Below are positions 47,885 through 56,868 of a DNA stretch of 64,000 nt, one piece after another. The notes under the pieces are model-generated. The model was given only the letters and a program-made list of their open reading frames with translations, made no database searches and had not been told where the DNA came from. The DNA lies in contig NZ_MACH01000080.1 in assembly GCF_001884065.1 (NCBI RefSeq), positions 1 to 64,000 on the forward strand, given 5' to 3'. The position numbers and the translations under genes were made by a program. Within the stretch, counting starts at the first letter, position 1; every line of letters starts with the position of its first letter. This DNA is from Bacillus proteolyticus (GTDB lineage Bacteria > Bacillota > Bacilli > Bacillales > Bacillaceae_G).

Positions 47885-48743
47885 TATAAATAAAGGGGAT
47901 CGATATGCAGAGTGTGATTAAATTATATTAAACAAAATTCAAATTATATTAGTTATTTTATATATATTAAAAATGACGCCATTTAACTAAGTATATCAAG
48001 TTGTAACTGCTATAATTACTTAAATAAAATTTAAAAATCATTTTATAAGTATAACATTTTCGTTCGTATTAATACTTAATAGTTAAATTATTGAATGCAA
48101 TCGACAAAATTCTACTATTTACGTATTAAAAATTTAATGTTTTAATAAAGGTGTAAATGGTATGACCACTCAAGGGAGGAGAAGATTGCACTAATAAATG
48201 TGCAGTAAAGTTGCAAGTAACATTATGTTGAAATTAATTATCTTAATATTATGTCACTTTTAAAAGGGGCTAGAATCTCGAAAGTATAGCATTTGAAAAA
48301 AGTGTTTTAAGTTTCTACATAGCAAAAATGATTTTATTCCGTAATAAAAGTATAAGCAATGTACAGTATAAATTCATCTTTTGTAATCTTGTAGGGCCCT
48401 GTTGACAAAACTAGGAGAGATATTATGAAATTATTATCAAAAAGGTCATGGCGGGGTTAGCAGTAGCAGCAACTCAAGAGAAAAATAAATATTATACTTA
48501 TCATTGGGCAGTTAATTCAAATATAGGTGATGAAATTTTATTATTTACTTCCGAAAAATTTAATATTCGAATTAAAAGAAAAGAATATCCTTACTTTCTA
48601 TGAGAAGTAAATAATAACGAGGTTTAACACTCTATCCGAAAGATTTCTCCTTCCTAGAGCATGTGACAAAAAGAGCCTAGCGCTAGGTCGTTCAAGATGT
48701 ATGTGTAAGATTGTAAATAGACAATAGTAAAGGGGCGTACGGA
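47885..48743 (+). other. Long 5' leader of the hbl operon
   Basis: About 800 bases of AT-rich sequence between the PlcR box and hblC with no intact gene. It holds an 8-codon frame with AAAGGGG upstream (47905-47931), a small exported-protein relict (48425-48603), and a 12-bp perfect palindrome CCTAGCGCTAGG (48676-48687). Confidence 0.7.
48425..48603 (+). pseudogene. Relict of a small exported protein
   Basis: AGGAGAG precedes ATG 48425. A signal-peptide-like start (MKLLSK, then after a one-base shift VMAGLAVAATQEK) leads into a 40-residue tail ending KRKEYPYFL. The frame breaks at TCATGGCG, and the first frame stops at once. The family is not recognised. Confidence 0.45.
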
Positions 48744-50063
48744 ATGAAAAATAAAATAATTTCAGGATTTTTTATAACATCAATTGTAACTGGGGCGACT
48801 ATTCCTATCAATACTCTCGCAACACCAATCGTTCATGCAGAAACTCAACAGGAAAGCATGGATATTTCCTCATCATTACGAAAATTAGGTGCACAATCTA
48901 AATTAATCCAAACATATATTGATCAAGGTTTAATGAGCCCTAATGTACAGCTAGCAGAAGTCCCAGCTTTAAATACAAATCAATCCCTAATCAAGCAAGA
49001 TATGAAGGAATGGTCATCAGAACTTTATCCACATTTAATTCTAGTAAATTCAAAAAGTAAAGGGTTTGTAACTAAATTTAATAACTATTACCCAGCATTA
49101 AAAGAGTTTGTAGACAATAAAGAAGATAAAGAAGGGTTTTTGGATAGACTTGAGGTTCTTCAAGATATGACTATGACGAATCAAGAAAACGTACAAAGAC
49201 AGATTAATGAATTAACAGATCTTAAATTACAGCTGGATAAAAAACTTCAAGATCTCGATATGGATGTAGCAAAAGCACAGGGTGTACTAAGTTCAGACGG
49301 AACAGGGAAAATAGATCAGCTAAAAAATGAATTACAAAATACCCAAAAATCAATTCAAAATGATTTACAACAAATAGCATTATTACCAGGAGCTTTAAAT
49401 GAACAAGGGTTTGTTATATTCAAAGAAGTCTATAACCTTTCAAAAGATATCATTGAACCTGCTGCTCAAACTGCAGTAGCAGCGTATAACAAAGGTAAAG
49501 AAATTAACAACTCTATTATAGAAGCAGAGAAAAAAGCAGAGCAAGAAGCGAAAGAAAAGGGTAAATCTGCTCTAGAGATTGAAGCTGCCAAAAAAGAAGC
49601 CCGTGAAGCAATTGAGAAAAGCAAACAAGCTGAAATAGCTGCAGCTGCAGTTGCAAAAACAAAAGAGTATGACCTTACGAAAGCTATTGACCCTGAAAAA
49701 ATTAAGAAAACATATAGTGCTTTCGCTGAAGTAAATAAATTAACAGCAGAACAGCGAACACATTTAGCAGATTTAGAGGCACAAAACCAAAAATTTTATG
49801 ATTTAACTAAGAACCTAAAAATAGCAGATTTACAAAAATCAATGCTTCTTATTATGCAAAATGATTTACATACCTTTGCATATCAAGTAGATGTAGAACT
49901 TGACCTACTAAAACGTTATAAGGAAGATTTGGGTCTAATAAAAAATAGCATTACAAAATTATCTACTAATGTTGATACAACTAGCCAGCAGTCTCAAAAA
50001 GATACATTAAGACAATTAAAAAATGTAATAAGTTACCTTGAAGAACAGGTCTATAAATTTTAA
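48744..50063 (+). CDS. hblC: Haemolysin BL lytic component L2
   Basis: 439-residue secreted subunit of the three-part pore-forming enterotoxin Hbl. The signal peptide runs to about residue 32 (VHA-ET). The body is a long alpha-helical bundle of the Hbl/Nhe/ClyA fold, with an extended coiled-coil Lys/Glu/Ala-rich stretch (about 255-305) in the head region. ATG 48744 follows AAAGGGG. First gene of the operon. It needs L1 and B for activity. Confidence 0.96.
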   Translation: MKNKIISGFFITSIVTGATIPINTLATPIVHAETQQESMDISSSLRKLGAQSKLIQTYIDQGLMSPNVQLAEVPALNTNQSLIKQDMKEWSSELYPHLILVNSKSKGFVTKFNNYYPALKEFVDNKEDKEGFLDRLEVLQDMTMTNQENVQRQINELTDLKLQLDKKLQDLDMDVAKAQGVLSSDGTGKIDQLKNELQNTQKSIQNDLQQIALLPGALNEQGFVIFKEVYNLSKDIIEPAAQTAVAAYNKGKEINNSIIEAEKKAEQEAKEKGKSALEIEAAKKEAREAIEKSKQAEIAAAAVAKTKEYDLTKAIDPEKIKKTYSAFAEVNKLTAEQRTHLADLEAQNQKFYDLTKNLKIADLQKSMLLIMQNDLHTFAYQVDVELDLLKRYKEDLGLIKNSITKLSTNVDTTSQQSQKDTLRQLKNVISYLEEQVYKF

Positions 50064-50129
50064 TATTATGTTTTTGGGAATCTAAAAAGATTATAAGAAT
50101 CTAGCGAAAGAATGAGAAGGAGAATAGTT

Positions 50130-51350
50130 ATGAAAAAATTTCCATTTAAAGTGTTAACTTTAGCTACTCTGGCAACGGTTATAACTGCTACTACCGGTAA
50201 CACTATTCATGCATTTGCACAAGAAAAGACCGCTCAAGAACAAAAAGTAGAGAATTATAAATTAGGGCCTGAGGGACTGAAGAAAGCATTGGCTGAAACA
50301 GGATCTCATATTCTTGTAATGGATTTATACGCAAAAACAATGATTAAACAACCGAATGTAAATCTATCCAATATTGATTTAGGTTCAGAAGGAGGAGAAT
50401 TAATCAAAAACATTCACCTTAATCAGGAACTGTCGCGAATCAATGCTAATTATTGGCTAGATACAGCGAAACCAAAGATTCAAAAAACAGCACGTAATAT
50501 TGTAAATTACGATGAACAATTTCAAAATTATTACGACACATTAGTAGATACTGTACAAAAGAAAGATAAGGCAGGCTTAAAAGAGGGTATAAATGATTTA
50601 ATAACTACAATTAATACAAATTCAAAAGAGGTTACAGAAGTAATTAAGATGTTACAGGACTTCAAAGCAAAACTATATACAAATTCTACAGATTTTAAAA
50701 ATAATGTAGGCGGCCCAGATGGAAAAGGTGGATTAACGGCACTATTAGCGGGTCAACAAGCGCTAATTCCACAACTTCAAGCTGAAATTGAGAAGCTACA
50801 TTCTACTCAGAAAGAACATTTTGACAATGTATTAGCATGGTCAATTGGCGGTGGATTAGGAGCAGTCATTTTAGTTATTGGCGCTATTGCAGGAGCGGTA
50901 GTGATTGTTGTGACTGGCGGTACAGCAACACCAGCTGTTGTTGGTGGCCTTACAGCTCTTGGTGCAGCTGGAATTGGTTTAGGAACAGCAGCTGGTGTCA
51001 CGGCATCTAAGCATATGGACTCCTATAACGAAATTTCTAACAAAATGGGACAATTAAGTACAAAAGCTGATCTCGCTAGCCAAGCTGTTATTTCGCTTAC
51101 TAACGCGAAAGACACTTTGGCATATCTGTATCAGACAGTGGATCAAGCGATACTGTCTCTAACGAATATTCAACAACAATGGAATAAAATGGGAGCTAAT
51201 TATACAGATTTGTATGATAATATCGACCAAATGCAAGAGCATAAACTCTCGTTGATACCTGATGATTTAAAGGCTGCTAAACAAAGTTGGAATGATATTC
51301 ATAAAGATGCAGAATTCATTTCGAAAGATATTGCTTTTAAACAAGAATAG
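50130..51350 (+). CDS. hblD: Haemolysin BL lytic component L1
   Basis: 406-residue Hbl subunit with a signal peptide cleaved near residue 30 (AFA-QE). The helical bundle is interrupted by a long Gly/Ala/Val-rich hydrophobic segment at about 236-294, the expected membrane-contacting hairpin of the ClyA-like fold. ATG 50130 is chosen because AAGGAGA lies just before it; an in-frame ATG at 50112 has no site. It is 66 bases after hblC. Its 3' end reappears upstream of hblB. Confidence 0.96.
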   Translation: MKKFPFKVLTLATLATVITATTGNTIHAFAQEKTAQEQKVENYKLGPEGLKKALAETGSHILVMDLYAKTMIKQPNVNLSNIDLGSEGGELIKNIHLNQELSRINANYWLDTAKPKIQKTARNIVNYDEQFQNYYDTLVDTVQKKDKAGLKEGINDLITTINTNSKEVTEVIKMLQDFKAKLYTNSTDFKNNVGGPDGKGGLTALLAGQQALIPQLQAEIEKLHSTQKEHFDNVLAWSIGGGLGAVILVIGAIAGAVVIVVTGGTATPAVVGGLTALGAAGIGLGTAAGVTASKHMDSYNEISNKMGQLSTKADLASQAVISLTNAKDTLAYLYQTVDQAILSLTNIQQQWNKMGANYTDLYDNIDQMQEHKLSLIPDDLKAAKQSWNDIHKDAEFISKDIAFKQE

Positions 51351-51387
51351 AATTTTATAATCATAACCTATATTGGAGGAATATAAA

Positions 51388-52515
51388 ATGATTAAAAAAA
51401 TCCCGTACAAACTAATCGTTGCATCAGCTCTTTTAACTATGACAACAACTTCTATAGTCTCACCAGTAGCAGCTTTTGCAAGTGAAATTGAACAAACTAA
51501 CAATGGAGATACGGCTCTTTCAGCAAATGAAGCGAAGATGAAAGAAACTTTGCAAAAGGCTGGGTTATTTGCAAAATCTATGAATGCTTATTCTTATATG
51601 TTAATTAAAAATCCAGATGTGAACTTTGAAGGGATTACTATTAATGGATATGTAGATTTACCTGGTAGAATTGTACAAGATCAAAAGAATGCAAGGGCAC
51701 ATGCTGTTACATGGGATACGAAGGTGAAAAAACAGCTTTTAGATACATTGACGGGTATTATTGAATACGATACAACATTTGACAATTATTATGACACAAT
51801 GGTAGATGCGATTAATACAGGAGATGGAGATACTTTAAAAGAAGGGATTACAGATTTACGAGGTGAAATTCAACAAAATCAAAAGTATGCACAACAATTA
51901 ATAGAAGAATTAACTAAATTAAGAGACTCTATTGGACAAGATGTTAGAGCATTTGGAAGCAATAAAGATCTCTTACAGTCGATTTTAAAAAACCAAGGTG
52001 TAGATGTTGAGGCTGATCAAAAGCGTCTAGATGAAGTTTTAGGATCAGTAAACTATTATAAACAATTAGAATCTGATGGGTTTGATGTAATGAAGGGTGC
52101 CATTTTGGGCCTACCGTTAATTGGCGGTATTATAGTGGGTGTAGCAAGAGATAATTTAGGCAAGTTAGAGCCTTTATTAGCACAATTACGTCAGACTGTA
52201 GATTATAAAGTAACATTAAATCGTGTAGTTGGAGTTGCTTACAATAATATTAGTGAAATGCATAAGGCGCTTGATGATGCTATTAATTCTCTTACTTATA
52301 TGTCCACGCAGTGGCATGATTTGGATTCTCAATATTCGGGAGTACTTGGACATATTGAAACTGCATCTCAAAAAGTGGATCAAAATAAATTTAAATTCTT
52401 AAAACCTAACTTGAATGCAGCGAAAGACAGTTGGAAAACATTACACACAGATGCGGTCACTTTAAAAGAAGGAATCAAAGAATTAAAAGTGGAGCCTGTT
52501 ACTCCGCAAAAATAA
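51388..52515 (+). CDS. hblA: Haemolysin BL binding component B
   Basis: 375-residue Hbl subunit that binds the target cell. The signal peptide ends near residue 31 (AFA-SE). The helical body carries a shorter hydrophobic hairpin (about 231-245, AILGLPLIGGIIVGV). ATG 51388 follows GGAGGA; the gene starts 37 bases after hblD. A strong terminator follows it, so hblC-hblD-hblA form the main toxin transcript. Confidence 0.96.
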   Translation: MIKKIPYKLIVASALLTMTTTSIVSPVAAFASEIEQTNNGDTALSANEAKMKETLQKAGLFAKSMNAYSYMLIKNPDVNFEGITINGYVDLPGRIVQDQKNARAHAVTWDTKVKKQLLDTLTGIIEYDTTFDNYYDTMVDAINTGDGDTLKEGITDLRGEIQQNQKYAQQLIEELTKLRDSIGQDVRAFGSNKDLLQSILKNQGVDVEADQKRLDEVLGSVNYYKQLESDGFDVMKGAILGLPLIGGIIVGVARDNLGKLEPLLAQLRQTVDYKVTLNRVVGVAYNNISEMHKALDDAINSLTYMSTQWHDLDSQYSGVLGHIETASQKVDQNKFKFLKPNLNAAKDSWKTLHTDAVTLKEGIKELKVEPVTPQK

Positions 52516-52613
52516 GGAAACATTAATTCTGTTGCAAAGTCACCTAAAACATAGAGAATCTATGATTACGTTGTTAAATAGTAATGCGACAATTAATAAA
52601 TCCTTATACACCA

Positions 52614-52652
52614 GAAAGGCGGAGTCTCATTAATGACTTCGCCTTTCGTCTT
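52614..52652 (+). terminator. Terminator between hblA and hblB
   Basis: GAAAGGCGGAGTC / GACTTCGCCTTTC 13-bp stem with one mismatch, loop of 8, then GTCTTTAT. It should cut most transcription before hblB. Confidence 0.85.
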
Positions 52653-52712
52653 TATAAAATTTGTACCCAGATACCAAGATAACCGTGCTGTATTGCAGAT
52701 TTTCAAAAAATT

Positions 52713-52780
52713 TGAAAGATGTCGCTTTTAAAGAAGAATAGAATTAAAAAACAAAACCTATATAGGAGAAGTATAAAATG
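52713..52780 (+). repeat. Duplicated hblD 3' end and hblA leader upstream of hblB
   Basis: Bases 52713-52780 closely match 51323-51390. Both read GAAAGAT, then a GCTTTTAAA(C/G)AAGAATAGAATT stretch, then ACCTATAT(A/T)GGAG and TATAAAATG. The first copy is the end and stop of hblD plus the hblA ribosome site, so hblB arose with this piece attached. Confidence 0.85.
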
Positions 52781-54178
52781 ATGAAAAAAATCCCTTATAA
52801 AATACTCGCTGTATCGACATTTTTAACTATGACAACAACTTATGCAGTTACACCGGTAGCAGCTTTTGCAAGTGAAATTGAACAAACTAACAATGGAAAT
52901 ATGTCTCTTTCAGCAAATGAAGAACAGATGATAAAAACTGTGCAAGATGCTGGGTTATTTGTAAAATCTATGAATGAATATTCTTATTTGTTAATGAATA
53001 ATCCGGATGTGAGTTTTGAAGGAATTACTATTAATGGGTATGCAGATTTACCTAGTAAAATTGTACAAGATCAAAACAATGCAAGAGCACATGCAGTTTC
53101 ATGGAATACGAAAGTAAAAAAACAGCTTTTAGATACATTGACAGGTATTATTGAATACGATACAAAATTTGAAAATCATTATGAAACATTAGTAGAGGCG
53201 ATCAATACTGGGAATGGAGATACTTTAAAAAAAAGGATTACAGATTTACGGGGGGGAATTCAACAAAATCAAAAGTCTGCAAAAGTATTAATAGAAGAAT
53301 TAACTAAATTTAAAAATGCTATTGGAGAAGATGTTAGAGTATTTGGAAGCCATAAAGAGACCTTGCAGTCTATTTTAAAAAACCAAGGAGCTGCGGTTGA
53401 GGATGATCAAAAGCATTTAGAGGACCTTTTAGGGCAAATAAACTATCAGAAAGACATAGAATCTAAGGGCTTAGACATGGTAAAGATCCCCTTTCTCCCA
53501 ACATTGATTGCTGGTGGGATAATGATAGGTGATGCAAGAGGTAAGTTAGGCTGGCTAGAGCCGGAATTAGCAAAATTACGTCAGAATGTAGATTATAAGA
53601 TAACATTAAATCGTGTAGTAGGAGTTGCGTTTCATAATATTAGTGATATGCATAGTGCGATTGATAGTGCTATTACTGCTCTTACTTTTATGTCCACGCA
53701 ATGGGATGATTTAGACTCTCAATATTCGGGCGTACTGGGACATATTGATACAGCTAATCAAAAAGCTGATCAAAATAGATATAAATTCTTAGTACCTAAC
53801 TTGAATGCAGCAAAAGATAGTTGGAAAACAATAAGAACAGATGTTGTCACATTACAAGAAGGGATAAAAATTGCAGAGAAAAAAGAACAAGATTTTATGA
53901 ATCAGCTTCGTCCATCAAGCGTTTCCTACTTTTATAAAAAAATTCATAACGCATATACATTTGAAATAAAGACCGGATCAAATGCACCAAATGCGTCTTA
54001 TAAAGTTATGAATTTAACTAAAAACACGGTTCATAATATGTGGGGTGGAGGACCAAATACAAGCATGTGGGCTGACTGGCTTTCATTTAATCTAAAAGAT
54101 GAATTTGCGGTGGTAGCAGTAGTGGATGGAAAAGAATATGTTGTATATAAAGACAAAGTAGAAAATATAATGAACTGA
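52778..54178 (+). CDS. hblB: Haemolysin BL component B'
   Basis: 466-residue paralogue of HblA. The first about 370 residues are very similar, including the signal peptide (AFASEIEQTNNG in both). The hydrophobic hairpin (about 235-250) is changed. About 95 extra residues at the C-terminus (from near 372) include a WGGGPNTSMWADW segment and are unlike the rest of the Hbl proteins. The role of HblB is not settled in the literature I know. ATG 52778 follows AGGAGA; a terminator upstream implies low or separate expression. Confidence 0.95.
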   Translation: MMKKIPYKILAVSTFLTMTTTYAVTPVAAFASEIEQTNNGNMSLSANEEQMIKTVQDAGLFVKSMNEYSYLLMNNPDVSFEGITINGYADLPSKIVQDQNNARAHAVSWNTKVKKQLLDTLTGIIEYDTKFENHYETLVEAINTGNGDTLKKRITDLRGGIQQNQKSAKVLIEELTKFKNAIGEDVRVFGSHKETLQSILKNQGAAVEDDQKHLEDLLGQINYQKDIESKGLDMVKIPFLPTLIAGGIMIGDARGKLGWLEPELAKLRQNVDYKITLNRVVGVAFHNISDMHSAIDSAITALTFMSTQWDDLDSQYSGVLGHIDTANQKADQNRYKFLVPNLNAAKDSWKTIRTDVVTLQEGIKIAEKKEQDFMNQLRPSSVSYFYKKIHNAYTFEIKTGSNAPNASYKVMNLTKNTVHNMWGGGPNTSMWADWLSFNLKDEFAVVAVVDGKEYVVYKDKVENIMN

Positions 54179-54456
54179 ACCTGAAAATGAATGAGCAAAA
54201 AGAAAGAGCTTTTTTTGCTTTAGTAATTGTCAACTTTTTTATTTGATAGACGTGTAAATAGACTACTATTTTAGTAAGTCGATGAAAAATTTGTCGAAGT
54301 ATTGAATATTTAAACCGCGTAGGCAAAACATTTAAATATACGCCTAAAGGTCCAGAAGGCCTTATTGAAAGTGACGTATATACGGAAGTTTAAAAATAAA
54401 ATTAAGGATAGCTTTTAAATGGATTGGCTACAATATTGATTGTGGAGGTGAGAAAG
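54179..54456. other. Intergenic region with a possible gene end
   Basis: A weak AT-rich hairpin (about 54192-54219) may end hblB. At 54327-54392 one frame reads TFKYTPKGPEGLIESDVYTE and stops, which looks like the end of a lost gene. No intact gene before sspE. Confidence 0.35.
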
Positions 54457-54738
54457 GTGAACAAAAAACAACAAGGTTACAATAAGGCAACTTCTGGTGC
54501 TAGCATCCAAAGTACAAATGCTAGCTATGGTACAGAATTCGCAACTGAAACAAATGTACAAGCAGTAAAACAAGCGAATGCACAGGCTGAGGCAAAGAAA
54601 GCACAAGCTTCAGGTGCACAAAGTGCGAATGCTAGTTATGGTACAGAATTTGCAACTGAAACGGATGTGCATGCAGTGAAACAAGCGAATGCACAAGCTG
54701 AGGCAAAAAAATCCCAATCTTCTAGTTCTAATCAATAA
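54457..54738 (+). CDS. sspE: Gamma-type small acid-soluble spore protein
   Basis: 93 residues from GTG 54457, behind GGAGGTG (the longer frame from TTG 54424 has no site). Two internal repeats, each with the [12 protein letters not shown] motif followed by [15 protein letters not shown], are the hallmark of gamma-SASPs. These serve as an amino-acid store in the spore and are cleaved at the repeats by the GPR protease. Expression should be in the forespore. Why it lies beside the hbl genes is unclear; it may be an extra copy. Confidence 0.93.
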   Translation: MNKKQQGYNKATSGASIQSTNASYGTEFATETNVQAVKQANAQAEAKKAQASGAQSANASYGTEFATETDVHAVKQANAQAEAKKSQSSSSNQ

Positions 54739-54744
54739 TGAAGG

Positions 54745-54817
54745 AAAAAGACTTCTCTATCTTAAGAGAAGTCTTTTCTCAGACCGTGGAGAAAGTCTTC
54801 TCCACGGCCTATTTTTG
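54745..54817 (+). terminator. Two successive terminators after sspE
   Basis: First: AAAGACTTCTCT / AGAGAAGTCTTT (54747-54776). Second: CCGTGGAGAA / TTCTCCACGG (54784-54807) then TATTTTTG. Bases 54818-54973 hold no gene. Confidence 0.85.
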
Positions 54818-54973
54818 TGTCTGAGCCTTTATTGAAGGGGTACCGCCAGCATTTTTGAAAAAACAAGCTAAGCAAAAAATATAATAAGCCGCCCATATGG
54901 ACAGCTCATTTACATAATTCTCATTATCGGAATTCAATGTATCTAGAAATGAATAAATATGATCTACTTAACA

Positions 54974-55390
54974 TTAGCCTCCGTTATCAGTAATTGGATA
55001 ACTACTTAAAACAGAAAAGGAATTTGCCAGTTTTTTTGCAAAACTTAATGGTGGTTCAACAGATTGGATATGAATATACATAATCAATGGTTTCATATAT
55101 AACCAATGATTATGTAAGGCGCTAACAATAATCCCTTGTTGAACAATTGATTGTATAAATAAAGGAATTTCTTCTTGTAAAATAGCGATTTCCCCTAAGT
55201 TCAACGCATTGCCATTTTGATCTAACGATTCAAAAGATATCCCAACCGGTATCACAGAGGTGCTTGGTCGTCCTTGAACAAACACTTTAATATTACGACG
55301 CAAGGAGACAGAACAAACACCCTGATTTATGTTGCTCTTTCCATTAAAAATTTTAGCAAATTGCTCACAAAGGAAATTAAGGTTGTTCAT
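54974..55390 (-). CDS. DUF1259 (LppY/LpqO-type) protein
   Basis: 138 residues. The pattern GVCSVSLRRNIKVFVQG, then LGEIAILQEEIPLFIQSI, then GIIVSALHNHWLYMKPLIMY is that of DUF1259, seen also in actinobacterial LppY/LpqO lipoproteins. HNH and the following residues are the most conserved part. There is no signal peptide here, so it is probably cytoplasmic. Function unknown. Start at 55390 follows AAAGGGG at a long spacing. Confidence 0.75.
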   Translation of the reverse strand: MNNLNFLCEQFAKIFNGKSNINQGVCSVSLRRNIKVFVQGRPSTSVIPVGISFESLDQNGNALNLGEIAILQEEIPLFIQSIVQQGIIVSALHNHWLYMKPLIMYIHIQSVEPPLSFAKKLANSFSVLSSYPITDNGG

Positions 55391-55505
55391 AAATCTGATG
55401 CCCCTTTCTTAGCAGATAAAAGTTACTTCATAAATATTAATACTCGTCCATTAGCTTTTATATAAGTAATTTAAGAAATTCCCATAAAGAAAAGACACCC
55501 ATATA

Positions 55506-55867
55506 TGAAGTGAACCCAAATAGTGGTACATGAAAAAACATCTTCTGAATTCGCATACTAAGTATGCAAATTCAACGGAGGTGTTTTTTATTTGAAGGGA
55601 AGGGTACATTGCCCAGAAGAAGTAAAGTGGAAAGGGATTGAGTTGAAAAAGGATGACTATTCAAATCGTACCATTATGGAAATACTCGAAATTAAAAATG
55701 TTTCCCCAATTTAGACATGGATGAAATGGTATCGTACAGATCCAACTTATTATTTTCAACAACCTGTAGGAAAACAATATCCTTTTGGAAATGGGCCGAA
55801 AGAGCTAAGCGAATTGGGCAGATGGTTTAGGTGTTTTGATATGTGTCCCGTTTTCTGGTTCACTTCA
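55506..55867 (+). mobile_element. Internally deleted IS3-like element (copy 2)
   Basis: The left end TGAAGTGAACCCAAATAGTG and right end GGTTCACTTCA (55857-55867) form the terminal inverted repeat, but only 362 bases lie between. OrfA starts at TTG 55592 behind GGAGGTG (MKGRVHCPEEVKWK...), has an in-frame TAG near 55712, continues TWMKWYRTDPTYYFQQPVGK, and loses similarity near 55815. OrfB (the DDE transposase) is absent. It cannot move on its own. Confidence 0.8.
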
Positions 55868-56086
55868 ACTTCAAAATGGTGTGTTTTCTTTTTTACCTTA
55901 CAAAATTGTAAGGTAAATGTAAGAGAAATCGAATGAACAGATTTTAGAAAGATGAGAATATTAAGGGGTGATATAATTCATATTTCTTTTTAGTTCGAAA
56001 AGTTAAAAAATTTAAGGGTTTATATGACAAAAAGATAAGAAATATGTGAGAAATTTATTCTATACAAAAGGGATGGAGTGAAAGAG

Positions 56087-56854
56087 ATGTCAACAAATGT
56101 AGTTACTGTAGAAAGTGTAGAAAAAACGTATGGGAAAAGAAATGAGAATCAGTCAAAAGCATTAAGGGGTGTTTCATTAAGTATTAAAGAAGGGGAGTTT
56201 GTAGGGATTATGGGTCCTTCTGGATCTGGAAAAACGACATTACTAAATGTAATTAGTACACTTGATCAAGCGACAGGTGGAAGTGTAACAATAGCTGGCA
56301 CAAATATTACTTCTATGAAGGGTAATGCATTATCAGATTTTCGTTCTCAAAAATTAGGATTTATTTTTCAAGATTTTAACTTACTAGAGAATTTATCAAT
56401 TTATGAAAATATCGCTTTACCACTTTCTCTGCAAGGTGTACCGTCAAGTGAAATTACTGGGAAGGTAAATGGAGTAGCAAAGAAATTAGGGATTACTGAA
56501 ATTTTAACAAAATATCCGACTGCTGTTTCTGGAGGACAAAAGCAAAGAACAGCGGCAGCACGAGCTTTAGTACATAATCCAGCAATCGTATTAGCAGATG
56601 AACCGACTGGGGCACTTGATAGTAAAAACGCAAAAAGCTTATTAGAAGCGATGCAAGATTTACATGAAAATCACAATGTAAGTATTTTGATGGTTACACA
56701 TGATGCATTTAGTGCAAGTTATTGTGAACGTATTTTATTCATTCAAGATGGTCTTCTTTATAAAGAATTAAAGCGTCAAGGAACACGAGAAAGTTTCTAT
56801 CAAGACATTTTAGGTGTGCTTGCTCATATGGGCTCAGCAACTGAGTCTAAGTAA
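56087..56854 (+). CDS. ABC transporter ATPase (BceA type)
   Basis: 255-residue ATPase with Walker A GPSGSGKTT (about 44), Q-loop IFQDFNLLENL, signature VSGGQKQRTAAARAL (about 145), and Walker B VLADEPTGALD. This is the LolD/MacB/BceA class that works with an FtsX-type permease, here the next gene 14 bases downstream. In Firmicutes such pairs resist or sense peptide antibiotics such as bacitracin. ATG 56087 follows GGAG. No two-component system is adjacent, so its regulator is unknown. Confidence 0.92.
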   Translation: MSTNVVTVESVEKTYGKRNENQSKALRGVSLSIKEGEFVGIMGPSGSGKTTLLNVISTLDQATGGSVTIAGTNITSMKGNALSDFRSQKLGFIFQDFNLLENLSIYENIALPLSLQGVPSSEITGKVNGVAKKLGITEILTKYPTAVSGGQKQRTAAARALVHNPAIVLADEPTGALDSKNAKSLLEAMQDLHENHNVSILMVTHDAFSASYCERILFIQDGLLYKELKRQGTRESFYQDILGVLAHMGSATESK

Positions 56855-56868
56855 GGGGGCGAGACTAT

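Noticed and set aside
47905-47931. 8-codon frame with AAAGGGG just past the PlcR box
   Set aside because: Too short to call as a gene; kept only as a note within the hbl leader.
46082-55867. Active composite transposon carrying hbl
   Set aside because: Both IS copies lack most of the transposase, copy 1 lacks its right end, and no target duplication is seen. At most it is a relict.
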